Assembly: GCA_016707785.1 (NCBI GenBank)
Contig: JADJGZ010000015.1
Location: forward strand, 1-64,000
Direction of reading: 5' to 3'
From: Bacteroidales bacterium
GTDB taxonomy: Bacteria > Bacteroidota > Bacteroidia > Bacteroidales > UBA4417
DNA: 64,000 nucleotides
Shown here: one piece after another, positions 45,867 to 54,772 of the stretch
Position numbering within the stretch: the first letter of the stretch is position 1
Layout of the letters: each line of letters starts with the position of its first letter
Program-made: the position numbers and the translations under genes
Notes under the pieces: generated by a model
Seen by the model: the letters and a program-made list of their open reading frames with translations, nothing else
What the model was told of the DNA's origin: nothing
The model's database searches: none

Positions 45867-46625
45867 ATGGGAAATAAGACAAATCCGATCGGCAACAGGT
45901 TAGGAATCATCAAAGGATGGGATTCGAACTGGTACGGAGGCAAGAAATTTGAGAATAAGCTTGTTGAAGACGATAAGATCCGCAAGTACCTGAATGCCCG
46001 TCTGGCAAAAGCCGGGATTTCACGAATCATCATTGAGCGTACTCTCAAACTGGTTACGGTTACCATTAATACAGCCCGTCCCGGTATCATTATCGGTAAA
46101 GCAGGTCAGGAAGTTGATAAACTAAAGGAAGAGCTCAAGAAACTCACAGGAAAAGAAGTTCAGATTAATATCTCTGAAATTAAACGTCCTGAGCTTGATG
46201 CGATCATCGTTGGCAATGCAATTGCAAAGCAGATTGAAGGACGTATCTCTTATCGTCGGGCTATCAAAACTGCCATGGCATCAGCCATCAGGATTGGTGC
46301 TGAAGGTATTAAAGTTCAGATCTCTGGTCGTTTAGGCGGAGCTGAAATGGCACGCCGTGAGCAATTCAAAGAAGGACGTATTCCTTTGCATACACTCAGG
46401 GCAGATATTGATTATGCAATTGCAGAAGCACATACTACCTATGGACGTATCGGTGTTAAAACCTTTATCTGCAAGGGTGAGATTTATGGAAAAGTGGACC
46501 TCGTTCCTGGAACTGAAAATGTTATCAAGGACAAGGCTCCTGCAAGTCAGGGTGGAAGGCCTAACAAACCAGGCCGTTCAGATGATCGCAGGGGTGGTGG
46601 AAACCGTCCGCGTGGAAAGAAATAA
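45867..46625 (+). CDS. rpsC: 30S ribosomal protein S3
   Basis: A 252-residue mRNA-entry protein. The N-terminus is MGNKTNPIGNRLGIIKGWDS; the KH domain carries TARPGIIIGKAGQEVDKL (GxxG = GKAG); the C-terminal half has GRLGGAEMARREQFKEGRIP and LRADIDYAIAEAHTTYGRIG. The last 30 residues are Arg/Gly/Pro-rich and probably disordered. Confidence 0.98.
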   Translation: MGNKTNPIGNRLGIIKGWDSNWYGGKKFENKLVEDDKIRKYLNARLAKAGISRIIIERTLKLVTVTINTARPGIIIGKAGQEVDKLKEELKKLTGKEVQINISEIKRPELDAIIVGNAIAKQIEGRISYRRAIKTAMASAIRIGAEGIKVQISGRLGGAEMARREQFKEGRIPLHTLRADIDYAIAEAHTTYGRIGVKTFICKGEIYGKVDLVPGTENVIKDKAPASQGGRPNKPGRSDDRRGGGNRPRGKK

Positions 46626-46665
46626 TTGGTAAATAGAAGTCTAATCATCATATTCAGTAATAGCG

Positions 46666-47094
46666 ATGTTACAGCCTAAAAGAACAAAATTCCGGAAGCA
46701 GCAGAAGGGTAAAATGAAAGGCAATGCCAAACGAGGATCAGAATTGGCATTTGGATCTTTTGGAATCAAGACCCTCGAAGAGACCTGGCTTACAGGAAGG
46801 CAGATCGAAGCAGCCCGTCAGGCAATCACCCGTCACATGAAACGTGAAGGTCAGCTCTGGATCAGGGTATTCCCCGATAAACCTGTTACTAAGAAACCTG
46901 CAGAGGTGCGTATGGGTAAGGGTAAGGGAGCTCCTGAATATTTCGTTGCCCGTATCACTCCTGGTCGTCTGCTTTTTGAAATTGAAGGAGTAACAGCAGA
47001 AGTAGCTAAAGAAGCTATGAGGCTAGGAGCACAGAAATTGCCTGTAATGACTAAGTTCGTTACTCGCAGGGATTATGTGGAAGAGTTGGCATAA
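46666..47094 (+). CDS. rplP: 50S ribosomal protein L16
   Basis: A 142-residue protein that contacts A- and P-site tRNA elbows. MLQPKRTKFRKQQKGKMKG starts it, and RVFPDKPVTKKPAEVRMGKG with GAPEYFVARITPGRLLFEI is diagnostic. It is 40 nt after rpsC. Confidence 0.98.
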   Translation: MLQPKRTKFRKQQKGKMKGNAKRGSELAFGSFGIKTLEETWLTGRQIEAARQAITRHMKREGQLWIRVFPDKPVTKKPAEVRMGKGKGAPEYFVARITPGRLLFEIEGVTAEVAKEAMRLGAQKLPVMTKFVTRRDYVEELA

Positions 47095-47143
47095 GGAATG
47101 CGCTGAAAAAGAAGAAAGTTGCTAATCGTACAATAAACGTAAA

Positions 47144-47365
47144 ATGAAACAGGAAGTTATCCGTGAACTGTCGACTCCCGAGCTAATGGAAAGGCTTGAG
47201 GACGAACGCATTCAGCTTAGCAGGCTTAAAATGAACCATGCTATTTCTCCTCTCGAGAACCCCAACAAAATTAAAGCATACCGTAAAACTGTTGCCAGGT
47301 TAACTACTGAAGTTACAAGGCGTCAGAATGAAGCGGCCGGCGCAACCAAGCCAAATAACAAGTAA
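47144..47365 (+). CDS. rpmC: 50S ribosomal protein L29
   Basis: A 73-residue helical-hairpin protein at the tunnel exit. LSTPELMERLEDERIQLSRL and PNKIKAYRKTVARLTTEVTR are the two helices. It has a short Ala/Asn-rich tail. It is 11 nt before rpsQ. Confidence 0.95.
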   Translation: MKQEVIRELSTPELMERLEDERIQLSRLKMNHAISPLENPNKIKAYRKTVARLTTEVTRRQNEAAGATKPNNK

Positions 47366-47376
47366 TTCGCTTAGCA

Positions 47377-47634
47377 ATGGAAGAAAGAAACCTTAGAAAA
47401 GAAAAAGTTGGTGTTGTCATCAGCAACAAGATGGAGAAATCCATTGTTGTCCAGGTTGAAAGGCGTGTAAAACACCCGAAATACGGAAAGTTCGTAAAGA
47501 AAACTTCCACTTTCGCAGCTCATGATGAAAAGAATGATTGTGGTATTGGAGATACAGTTCGTATTTCTGAAACCCGTCCTCTGAGCAAGACAAAATGTTG
47601 GAGATTAGTTGAAATTATTGAAAGAGCTAAATAA
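47377..47634 (+). CDS. rpsQ: 30S ribosomal protein S17
   Basis: An 85-residue OB-fold 16S binder. MEERNLRKEKVGVVISNKME, then RRVKHPKYGKFVKKT and GDTVRISETRPLSKTKCWRLVE are typical. It is 2 nt before rplN, indicating tight coupling. Confidence 0.97.
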   Translation: MEERNLRKEKVGVVISNKMEKSIVVQVERRVKHPKYGKFVKKTSTFAAHDEKNDCGIGDTVRISETRPLSKTKCWRLVEIIERAK

Positions 47635-47636
47635 TT

Positions 47637-48005
47637 ATGATACAGCAGGAATCAAGACTAACAGTTGCCGATAACAGTGGTGCTAAAGAAGTTCTTTGCA
47701 TCCGGGTGCTTGGTGGAACACGCAAGCATTATGCCTCTGTGGGTGATAAAATCATCGTTTCGGTGAAAAATGCCCTTCCTTCCGGCAATATTAAAAAAGG
47801 TACTGTTGCAAAAGCAGTAGTAGTCCGCACCAAGAAAGAGATACGTCGTGTAGATGGTTCCTACATCCGTTTCGATGACAATGCTGTGGTCCTCCTGAAT
47901 AACGGCGGTGAAATGATCGGAACCCGTATTTTCGGACCGGTTGCCAGGGAACTCAGGGAAAAACAGTATATGAAGATTGTTTCACTTGCACCCGAAGTGC
48001 TTTAA
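47637..48005 (+). CDS. rplN: 50S ribosomal protein L14
   Basis: A 122-residue intersubunit bridge protein. MIQQESRLTVADNSGAKEV and the central NALPSGNIKKGTVAKAVVVR, with IFGPVARELREKQYMKIVSL, are diagnostic. The length is exactly the bacterial norm. Confidence 0.98.
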   Translation: MIQQESRLTVADNSGAKEVLCIRVLGGTRKHYASVGDKIIVSVKNALPSGNIKKGTVAKAVVVRTKKEIRRVDGSYIRFDDNAVVLLNNGGEMIGTRIFGPVARELREKQYMKIVSLAPEVL

Positions 48006-48024
48006 TCAATAAGGAATACAGAAT

Positions 48025-48342
48025 ATGAAACTTCATATCAGAAAAGGTGACAATGTGATGGTCATCGCGGGCGATTCAAAAGGCCGCACAGGAAAGGTAC
48101 TGGAAGTGGAAGTTGAGAAATACAGGGCCATCGTTGAAAACGTGAACCTGGCAACCAAACATACCAAACCTAATGCCAAGAATACTAAAGGCGGTTTGGT
48201 AAAACAGGAAATGCCTATCCACATTTCTAACCTTATGTTGGTTGATGCCAGTGGTAAACCAACACGCGTCGGGAGAAAAACCGATCCTAAATCCAATAAA
48301 AGTGTACGTGTTTCAAAAAAATCGGGGGAGGTAATTAAATAA
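48025..48342 (+). CDS. rplX: 50S ribosomal protein L24
   Basis: A 105-residue assembly-initiator protein with a KOW motif (KGDNVMVIAGDSKGRTGKVL). NVNLATKHTKPNAKNTKGG and IHISNLMLVD follow. Its stop codon shares one base with the rplE start (ATAATGAAC), so the two are translationally coupled. Confidence 0.97.
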   Translation: MKLHIRKGDNVMVIAGDSKGRTGKVLEVEVEKYRAIVENVNLATKHTKPNAKNTKGGLVKQEMPIHISNLMLVDASGKPTRVGRKTDPKSNKSVRVSKKSGEVIK

Positions 48343-48890
48343 TGAACTACTCAGCACGTCTTAAAGAGAAGTACTATACAGAAGTGGTTCCTGCTTTAAA
48401 GGAGCAATTTCAGTACAAAAACACCATGCAGGTCCCTAGACTTGTAAAGATCAGTCTTAACCAGGGATTGGGATCAGCCATCGCTGATAAAAAACTGATT
48501 GAAGCCGGCATCACAGAGATGTCTTCTATTGCTGGTCAAAGAGCGGTTTCAACAAAATCAAGGAAAGACATTTCCAACTTCAAACTTCGTAAAGCCATGC
48601 CAATTGGTGTGAGAGTAACTTTACGTGGTGAAAGAATGTATGAATTCCTTGACCGTCTGATATCTGTTGCCATTCCACGTGTTCGTGACTTCCGTGGGAT
48701 CAATGAAAAGGGTTTCGATGGACGTGGTAACTTTACAATGGGTATCACAGAGCAGATCATTTTCCCAGAAATCCTGATTGATAAAGTAATGAAGATCAAT
48801 GGTATGGACATCACTTTTGTGACTACTGCCCGTACCGATAAAGAATGTCTTGCTTTATTAAAAGAATTCGGAATTCCATTTAAGAAATAA
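48342..48890 (+). CDS. rplE: 50S ribosomal protein L5
   Basis: A 182-residue 5S rRNA and P-site tRNA contact protein. NTMQVPRLVKISLNQGLG, AVSTKSRKDISNFKLRKAMP and the C-terminal GMDITFVTTARTDKECLALL are diagnostic. It starts on the last base of rplX and is 10 nt before rpsN. Confidence 0.98.
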   Translation: MNYSARLKEKYYTEVVPALKEQFQYKNTMQVPRLVKISLNQGLGSAIADKKLIEAGITEMSSIAGQRAVSTKSRKDISNFKLRKAMPIGVRVTLRGERMYEFLDRLISVAIPRVRDFRGINEKGFDGRGNFTMGITEQIIFPEILIDKVMKINGMDITFVTTARTDKECLALLKEFGIPFKK

Positions 48891-48900
48891 CAACTAAACC

Positions 48901-49170
48901 ATGGCAAAAGAATCCATCAAGGCTAGAGAAGTAAAAAGGCAAAAAATGGTTGCTAAATATGCTGCCAAGAGAGCTGCCCTGAAAGCTGCCGGCGATTATG
49001 TTGGTCTTCAGAAACTTCCAAAAAATGCTTCCCCGGTTCGCCTCCACAATCGTTGTAAGATTACCGGCAGACCAAAAGGATATATGAGGCAGTTTGGAAT
49101 TTCACGTATCAACTTCCGTTTTATGGCTCTCGACGGCTTAATTCCGGGAGTAACCAAATCAAGCTGGTAA
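48901..49170 (+). CDS. rpsN: 30S ribosomal protein S14 (zinc-free form)
   Basis: An 89-residue head protein. MAKESIKAREVKRQKMVAKY and PVRLHNRCKITGRPKGYMRQ with FGISRINFR identify it. It is the long form without the two CxxC pairs, so no zinc is bound. Its length is typical of the long C-minus class. Confidence 0.97.
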   Translation: MAKESIKAREVKRQKMVAKYAAKRAALKAAGDYVGLQKLPKNASPVRLHNRCKITGRPKGYMRQFGISRINFRFMALDGLIPGVTKSSW

Positions 49171-49203
49171 TAAAGTAGAAAAAACAAATACCATATATTC
49201 AAA

Positions 49204-49602
49204 ATGATCACAGATCCGATTGCAGATTATCTTACAAGAATAAGGAATGCCGTGATGGCCAACCATAGGGTTGTTGAAATTCCTGCATCTAATCTCAAGA
49301 AGGAAATAACCAAAATCCTTTTCGACATGGGGTATATCCTGAATTATAAATTCGAGGATGAATCCAAGCCCGGGCTTATTAAAATAGCCTTGAAGTATCA
49401 CCCTATCACCAAGCAATCTGCAATTACGCAGATTGAAAGAGTGAGCAAACCTGGCCTTCGCAGGTATGTGGGAGTTGAAGAACTTCCCCGCGTACTGAAT
49501 GGCCTGGGAGTCGCTATTGTTTCGACTTCTCATGGTTTGATGACGGATAAGGAAGCCCGGACAAAGGGTGTGGGTGGCGAAGTTATTTGTTACGTTAGCT
49601 AA
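49204..49602 (+). CDS. rpsH: 30S ribosomal protein S8
   Basis: A 132-residue platform protein that binds helix 21 of 16S rRNA. MITDPIADYLTRIRNAVMAN is the family start and GLGVAIVSTSHGLMTDKEA with GGEVICYVS the conserved end. In E. coli S8 represses the spc operon; no matching leader is recognised here. Confidence 0.98.
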   Translation: MITDPIADYLTRIRNAVMANHRVVEIPASNLKKEITKILFDMGYILNYKFEDESKPGLIKIALKYHPITKQSAITQIERVSKPGLRRYVGVEELPRVLNGLGVAIVSTSHGLMTDKEARTKGVGGEVICYVS

Positions 49603-49618
49603 TAAGGAGGACAGAAGC

Positions 49619-50176
49619 ATGTCGAGAATAGGAAAACGGCCGATTGCCATTCCGTCCGGAGTACAGATAACCGTGTCGGATAAAAATTTAGTTACAATTA
49701 AAGGTAAAAAGGGACAACTTGTACAACAGGTTGATCCGGATATCATCATCAAGGTAGAAGGTACTGAATTATTGGTTCAACGCCCTACTGACCAGCAAAA
49801 GCATCGCGCATTACATGGATTGTACCGCTCCCTGCTTGCTAATATGGTTACTGGTGTTCACGACGGTTTTACCGTAGTACAGGAACTTGTTGGTGTTGGT
49901 TACAAAGCTGCTGCTACCGGACAAATCCTTGAACTTTCTCTTGGGTATTCACATAATATCGTTTTTGAATTACCTGCAGAAATACAGATCACTACCGTAA
50001 CTGAGAGAAGTAAGAATCCTACCATCACAATGGTAAGTCATGATAAACAGCTCCTCGGACAGGTAGCCGCCAAAATCAGGTCACTCAGGAAACCTGAACC
50101 TTATAAAGGTAAGGGTATCAAGTTCCAGGGTGAAATACTCAAACGCAAGGCTGGAAAGTCAGCATCTGATAAATAA
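49619..50176 (+). CDS. rplF: 50S ribosomal protein L6
   Basis: A 185-residue factor-binding-region protein. The start at 49619 gives MSRIGKRPIAIPSGVQI, the family N-terminus, and is preceded by TAAGGAGG, one of the few strong Shine-Dalgarno sites in the window; a longer frame back to 49568 runs inside rpsH and is rejected. LVGVGYKAAATGQILELSLG and the C-terminal RKPEPYKGKGIKFQGE are diagnostic. Confidence 0.98.
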   Translation: MSRIGKRPIAIPSGVQITVSDKNLVTIKGKKGQLVQQVDPDIIIKVEGTELLVQRPTDQQKHRALHGLYRSLLANMVTGVHDGFTVVQELVGVGYKAAATGQILELSLGYSHNIVFELPAEIQITTVTERSKNPTITMVSHDKQLLGQVAAKIRSLRKPEPYKGKGIKFQGEILKRKAGKSASDK

Positions 50177-50206
50177 TAATTGAGAACAGAATAATACCAT
50201 CAAGCG

Positions 50207-50569
50207 ATGTCTTTTAAGGTAGATAAAGAATACAGGCGGTCAAAAATCAAGCAGAGAGTCCGCAAGAGAATTTCAGGTACTGCTGAACGTCCCCGGATGA
50301 CAGTTTTCCGTAGCAATAAGGAAATCTATGTTCAATTGATTGATGATCTTTCAGGTAAAACCCTGGTTGCAGCGTCTTCTCGCGACAAAGGGGTTGCGGA
50401 GAGTAAAATGACAAAAACCGAGCAAGCCAAAGTTGTTGGTAAGCTGGCCGCTGAACGTGCAGCAGAAGCAGGCATTCAGACAGTTGTTTTCGACCGTAAT
50501 GGTTATTTATATCATGGTAGGATTAAGGCATTAGCCGATTCAGCCAGAGAAGGTGGCATCAAATTCTAA
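50207..50569 (+). CDS. rplR: 50S ribosomal protein L18
   Basis: A 120-residue 5S rRNA binder. KQRVRKRISGTAERPRMTVF and DRNGYLYHGRIKALADSARE identify it. It is 30 nt after rplF and 9 nt before rpsE. Confidence 0.98.
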   Translation: MSFKVDKEYRRSKIKQRVRKRISGTAERPRMTVFRSNKEIYVQLIDDLSGKTLVAASSRDKGVAESKMTKTEQAKVVGKLAAERAAEAGIQTVVFDRNGYLYHGRIKALADSAREGGIKF

Positions 50570-50578
50570 TCAACGATC

Positions 50579-51097
50579 ATGGCAAACGTTAATATAAAAA
50601 GAGTAAAATCGAGCGAAATCGAATTCAAGGACAGGCTCGTCGCCATACAGCGCGTTACTAAGGTTACCAAAGGGGGCCGTACTTTCAGCTTTTCTGCCAT
50701 TGTTGTGGTTGGAAATGAAAGTGGTGTTGTTGGTTATGGTTTAGGTAAGGCAAAGGAAGTGCAGGCTGCAATCACTAAAGGGATTGAAGATGCAAAGAAG
50801 AATCTGATTCGGGTTCCTGTGCTTAAATCTACCATTCCTCATGAACAATATGGTAAATATGGTGGAGCTTTAGTATTCCTGAAACCTGCCGCTCCCGGTA
50901 CTGGCGTAATCGCCGGTGGTGCTATGCGCGCTGTACTGGAAAGTGTTGGAGTAAAGGATGTACTTGCCAAATCAAAAGGATCATCAAATCCTCACTCTGT
51001 AGTAAAAGCTACAATTGATGCACTAGTTCAGATGAAAGATCCTTATACCATTGCTCAACTTCGCGGCATCAGCCTTGACAAGGTATTCAATGGTTAA
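50579..51097 (+). CDS. rpsE: 30S ribosomal protein S5
   Basis: A 172-residue body protein with roles in fidelity and mRNA unwinding. FKDRLVAIQRVTKVTKGGRT with GYGLGKAKEVQAAITKGIED and the C-terminal GSSNPHSVVKATIDAL are typical. Confidence 0.98.
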   Translation: MANVNIKRVKSSEIEFKDRLVAIQRVTKVTKGGRTFSFSAIVVVGNESGVVGYGLGKAKEVQAAITKGIEDAKKNLIRVPVLKSTIPHEQYGKYGGALVFLKPAAPGTGVIAGGAMRAVLESVGVKDVLAKSKGSSNPHSVVKATIDALVQMKDPYTIAQLRGISLDKVFNG

Positions 51098-51116
51098 TCG
51101 ATAAAAAGGAACCACG

Positions 51117-51296
51117 ATGAAAACAGTAAGAATTACACAGGTAAAGAGTGGCATCAAACAGCCGGAACGTCAGAAAAGAACCCTGAAAGCTTTAGGCATT
51201 TCAAAATTGGGCCGCCCTGTTGATATAGAAGCTACACCACAGGTTGAAGGCATGATAAAAGCCGTAAGTCACCTGCTCAAAGTAGAAGAAATCTAA
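51117..51296 (+). CDS. rpmD: 50S ribosomal protein L30
   Basis: A 59-residue protein. It reads MKTVRITQVKSGIKQPERQK, then RTLKALGISKLGRPVDIEAT and ends SHLLKVEEI, a normal L30. An AAAGGA Shine-Dalgarno-like stretch lies 8 nt before the ATG. It fits exactly between rpsE (19 nt) and rplO (30 nt), the usual spc order. Confidence 0.97.
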   Translation: MKTVRITQVKSGIKQPERQKRTLKALGISKLGRPVDIEATPQVEGMIKAVSHLLKVEEI

Positions 51297-51326
51297 TTGT
51301 AAACTATCAAAAGAAAAATATTAACC

Positions 51327-51779
51327 ATGGATCTTAGTAATCTAAAACCCGCTACTGGTTCAGTCAAGACAAATAAACGTCTTGGACGTGGACAGGGCTC
51401 CGGCCGTGGAGGAACATCTACTCGTGGTCACAAGGGAGCCAAGTCTCGTTCTGGCTACAGCCGCAAGATCGGATTTGAAGGAGGTCAGATGCCTCTCTAT
51501 CGTAGAGTTCCGAAATCAGGCTTTAAGAATATCAACAGGGTGGAATATAGTGGCATCAATATCGATGTTGTCCAGAAACTTGCTGAAGAAAAAGGTCTTA
51601 CTGTAATTAGTCCGGAAGTACTGATTGAGAATGGTCTTCTTGCCAAAAGAGATTTATTGAAGGTATTGGGACGCGGAGAGTTAAAGCTAAAGCTGGATAT
51701 TACCGCCCATGCATTTTCTGCTAAGGCAATACAAGCAATTGAATCAGTTGGTGGAACAGCAACAAAAATCGAACGTTAA
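51327..51779 (+). CDS. rplO: 50S ribosomal protein L15
   Basis: A 150-residue protein. RLGRGQGSGRGGTSTRGHKG and GFEGGQMPLYRRVPKSGF form the conserved Gly/Arg-rich N-terminus; the C-terminal part carries the globular domain ending GGTATKIER. Its stop shares one base with secY (TTAATGAAA), implying coupling. Confidence 0.98.
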   Translation: MDLSNLKPATGSVKTNKRLGRGQGSGRGGTSTRGHKGAKSRSGYSRKIGFEGGQMPLYRRVPKSGFKNINRVEYSGINIDVVQKLAEEKGLTVISPEVLIENGLLAKRDLLKVLGRGELKLKLDITAHAFSAKAIQAIESVGGTATKIER

Positions 51780-53140
51780 TGAAACGCTTCATACAGACAT
51801 TACGCAACATCTATAAAATCGAAGAACTCCGCAAAAGGATCTTCTATACAATCGGTATTATTGCCTTGTATCGTTTAGGTTCGTATGTGGTACTTCCCGG
51901 TGTTGACCCAAGTCAATTGGCAACCTTGCAGAATCAAGGTTCACAAGGACTGTTAGGACTTCTGAATATGTTTTCAGGAGGTGCCTTCAGCAATGCCTCT
52001 ATCTTTGCCCTGGGTATCATGCCATACATTTCTGCTTCTATTGTTGTTCAGTTGTTGGGGATGGCTATTCCTTACTTCCAGAAACTTCAGAAAGAAGGAG
52101 AAAGCGGTCGTAAAAAGATTAACCAGATCACCAGGTATCTTACTGTTATCATCACTGCTTTGCAGGCTCCAGCCTATATTGCTAACCTGATCTCACAATT
52201 ACCCGCAGAAGCGATCTCACCTTTTGATCCTAATGTAACCACTCCTTCAGGATTCTTCTGGTTCTCTTCAGTTGTCATTCTTGTTGCCGGTACCATGTTC
52301 GTAATGTGGTTAGGTGAAAAGATTACTGATAAGGGCCTTGGAAACGGTATTTCACTTATCATCATGGTTGGTATTATGGCCAGGTTACCTTTCGCTTTAT
52401 TCAGCGAATTCCTCTCCCGCATGGAGATGAAGGGTGGTGGTCTTGTATTCTTCATTGTTGAATTGGTTATACTGGTCCTGGTTATTTTACTCTGTATCCT
52501 GCTCGTTCAGGGAACACGTAAAATTCCTGTTCAATATGCAAAAAGAATTGTGGGTAACAAACAATATGGTGGCGTTCGACAGTACATTCCACTTAAGGTG
52601 AATGCTGCTGGTGTAATGCCTATCATCTTTGCCCAGGCAATTATGTTTCTTCCACTAACACTTGCTGGTTTTGCAGAAAGTGAAAGCCTGAGAGGTTTTG
52701 CTGCAGCATTTACCAACATCAATGGGTTATGGTATAACCTTACTTACGCTATAATGATCATTGTTTTTACTTATTTCTATACAGCTATTACGGTTAATCC
52801 TAATCAAATGGCTGAGGATATGAAAAAGAACAATGGTTTTATTCCTGGAGTGAAACCAGGTAAAAAGACTGCTGATTTCATTGATTCAGTAATGTCACGT
52901 ATTACTTTCCCCGGTTCTTTATTCCTTGCGCTTGTGGCAATTATGCCTGCTCTTGTGAGTCTGATGGGTGTAAGTAATCAATTTGCACAGTTTTACGGTG
53001 GAACTTCTCTGTTAATTTTGGTAGGAGTTGTGCTTGATACATTACAACAGATTGAAAGTCACCTGTTGATGCGTCATTATGAAGGCTTGACAAAATCAGG
53101 CAGGATTAAAGGCCGTTCAGCTGGAGTTGCTGCTTACTAG
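51779..53140 (+). CDS. secY: Protein translocase subunit SecY
   Basis: The 453-residue pore subunit of the SecYEG translocase, with ten predicted membrane helices. LGIMPYISASIVVQLLGMAI and KLQKEGESGRKKINQITRYL (cytoplasmic loop), then QGTRKIPVQYAKRIVG and VKPGKKTADFIDSVMSRITF, are the conserved cytosolic loops that contact SecA and the ribosome. A C-terminal GRIKGRSAGVAAY ends it. It starts on the last base of rplO. Confidence 0.98.
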   Translation: MKRFIQTLRNIYKIEELRKRIFYTIGIIALYRLGSYVVLPGVDPSQLATLQNQGSQGLLGLLNMFSGGAFSNASIFALGIMPYISASIVVQLLGMAIPYFQKLQKEGESGRKKINQITRYLTVIITALQAPAYIANLISQLPAEAISPFDPNVTTPSGFFWFSSVVILVAGTMFVMWLGEKITDKGLGNGISLIIMVGIMARLPFALFSEFLSRMEMKGGGLVFFIVELVILVLVILLCILLVQGTRKIPVQYAKRIVGNKQYGGVRQYIPLKVNAAGVMPIIFAQAIMFLPLTLAGFAESESLRGFAAAFTNINGLWYNLTYAIMIIVFTYFYTAITVNPNQMAEDMKKNNGFIPGVKPGKKTADFIDSVMSRITFPGSLFLALVAIMPALVSLMGVSNQFAQFYGGTSLLILVGVVLDTLQQIESHLLMRHYEGLTKSGRIKGRSAGVAAY

Positions 53141-53165
53141 ATGAAGTCTGAAACAGGGAGGAAGA

Positions 53166-53957
53166 ATGGCCCAGGTTAAGACAGATATTGAAATAGAAAA
53201 AATACGTAAGAGTTCTTTACTTGTTGGAAAAACGATTGCTGAAGTAGCTCGCCATATGCGGCCAGGGATTTCAACTATCGAACTGGATAAGATCGCTGAG
53301 ACTTTTATTCGCGACAATGGTGCATTACCAGCGTTTAAAGGTTACCACGGTTTCCCTGCCACTCTTTGCATATCAGTAAATGAAGTGGTGGTACACGGTA
53401 TACCGGGTAAAAGGGAATTGAAGGAAGGAGATCTCGTCTCAATTGATTGTGGAACTATCATTGATGGTTATTATGGTGATTCTGCATTCTCGTTCGGAAT
53501 AGGTGAAATTGCTGAAGACATCAGGTTACTGATGGAGAGGACTAAAGAATCATTGAACCGGGCAGTTTTGGCTGCATGTGCAGGAAAGCGAATCGGTGAT
53601 ATTGGTTTTGAAGTTCAGTCGTATGTGGAATCCTTTGGATATGGTGTGGTTCGCGACCTTGTGGGTCATGGACTTGGGACCAGCCTCCATGAAAAACCTG
53701 AAGTACCAAACTTCGGGAAAAGAGGAACAGGTACGAAGTTGGAAGAAGGAATGGTGATCTGTATTGAACCGATGATCAATCTCGGAACCAGGGTAGTAAT
53801 CCAGGAACGCGATGGTTGGACAATCAGAACAGCAGATATGAAACCTTCAGCTCATTTTGAGCATGCAATTGTAATCGGGAAAGAGAAGGCTGATAAACTC
53901 TCCAGTTTTGAAGAAATTGAACAGGTAAGTAATCAGAACATCTATATAATAAAGTAG
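53166..53957 (+). CDS. map: Methionine aminopeptidase, type I
   Basis: A 263-residue metalloenzyme that removes the initiator Met. The five metal ligands are in place: two Asp in SIDCGTIIDGYYGDSAF, His in VGHGLGTSLHEKPEVPNFG, Glu in MVICIEPM and Glu in VIQERDGWTIR. A GGGAGG Shine-Dalgarno lies 6 nt before the ATG. It lies between secY and infA, as in many bacteria, but without adk. It is 3 nt before infA. Confidence 0.97.
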   Translation: MAQVKTDIEIEKIRKSSLLVGKTIAEVARHMRPGISTIELDKIAETFIRDNGALPAFKGYHGFPATLCISVNEVVVHGIPGKRELKEGDLVSIDCGTIIDGYYGDSAFSFGIGEIAEDIRLLMERTKESLNRAVLAACAGKRIGDIGFEVQSYVESFGYGVVRDLVGHGLGTSLHEKPEVPNFGKRGTGTKLEEGMVICIEPMINLGTRVVIQERDGWTIRTADMKPSAHFEHAIVIGKEKADKLSSFEEIEQVSNQNIYIIK

Positions 53958-53960
53958 CAA

Positions 53961-54179
53961 ATGGCCAAACAATTGGTAATTGAGCAGGATGGTGTGGTGA
54001 GGGAGTCATTGGGAAATGCCATGTTCCGGGTAGAATTGGAAAATGGACACATGATTACAGCCCACATTTCTGGAAAAATGAGAATGCATTACATAAAAAT
54101 ATTACCTGGTGACAAAGTGAAGATTGAAATGTCGCCCTATGACCTGAGTAAAGGAAGGATTATCTTCAGATATAAATAA
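53961..54179 (+). CDS. infA: Translation initiation factor IF-1
   Basis: A 72-residue OB-fold protein that occupies the A site during initiation. MAKQLVIEQDGVVRESLGNA, then MFRVELENGHMITAHISGKM and LPGDKVKIEMSPYDLSKGRI are diagnostic. It starts 3 nt after map. Confidence 0.98.
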   Translation: MAKQLVIEQDGVVRESLGNAMFRVELENGHMITAHISGKMRMHYIKILPGDKVKIEMSPYDLSKGRIIFRYK

Positions 54180-54209
54180 GTAACCTAACGAAAATAATAG
54201 ATACAAGCA

Positions 54210-54326
54210 ATGAAAGTCAGAGCATCCGTAAAAAAAAGAACCCCAGATTGCAAAATCGTGCGGAGAAAAGGGAGAATCTATATTATCAATAAGAAGAACC
54301 CTAAGTACAAGCAAAGACAAGGTTAA
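54210..54326 (+). CDS. rpmJ: 50S ribosomal protein L36 (zinc-free form)
   Basis: A 38-residue protein reading MKVRASVKKRTPDCKIVRRK and ending NPKYKQRQG. Of the four zinc ligands of the usual form (CxxC, C, H) only one Cys remains, so this is the C-minus form. It lies between infA and rpsM in the normal alpha-segment order. Confidence 0.95.
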   Translation: MKVRASVKKRTPDCKIVRRKGRIYIINKKNPKYKQRQG

Positions 54327-54358
54327 TCATTGTGAAATTTCAAAAGCAGTAAAAAGAT

Positions 54359-54739
54359 ATGGCACGTATTGCTGGTATTGACTTACCGAAAAATAAAATA
54401 GGTGAAGTAGGCCTAACCTACGTTTATGGAATAGGCCGTCCATCTGCACAGAAAATTCTTAATGAAGCCGGAGTGGCTTTGAATAAGAAGGTTCAGGACT
54501 GGACTGATGATGAACAGAACAAGATACGTACAATCATCAATGACCAATATAAGGTTGAAGGTGCATTACGTTCCGAAACTCAGCTCAATATCAAGCGTTT
54601 AATGGATATTGGTTGTTATCGTGGGATTCGTCATCGTCTTGGTTTGCCACTACGCGGACAAAGTACGAAGAACAATGCCCGTACCCGTAAAGGGCGTAAA
54701 AAGACAGTTGCTAATAAGAAGAAAGCAACCAAAGGTTAA
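54359..54739 (+). CDS. rpsM: 30S ribosomal protein S13
   Basis: A 126-residue head protein that bridges to the 50S. MARIAGIDLPKNKIGEVGLT, then YVYGIGRPSAQKILNEAGV and the C-terminal GCYRGIRHRLGLPLRGQSTK with a basic tail are typical. Confidence 0.98.
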   Translation: MARIAGIDLPKNKIGEVGLTYVYGIGRPSAQKILNEAGVALNKKVQDWTDDEQNKIRTIINDQYKVEGALRSETQLNIKRLMDIGCYRGIRHRLGLPLRGQSTKNNARTRKGRKKTVANKKKATKG

Positions 54740-54772
54740 TAAGTAACGAAACAACGTTGAAATAAATTCACT

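Noticed and set aside
49568..49618. Longer start for L6
   Set aside because: It runs inside rpsH; the ATG at 49619 has a strong Shine-Dalgarno site and gives the family N-terminus.
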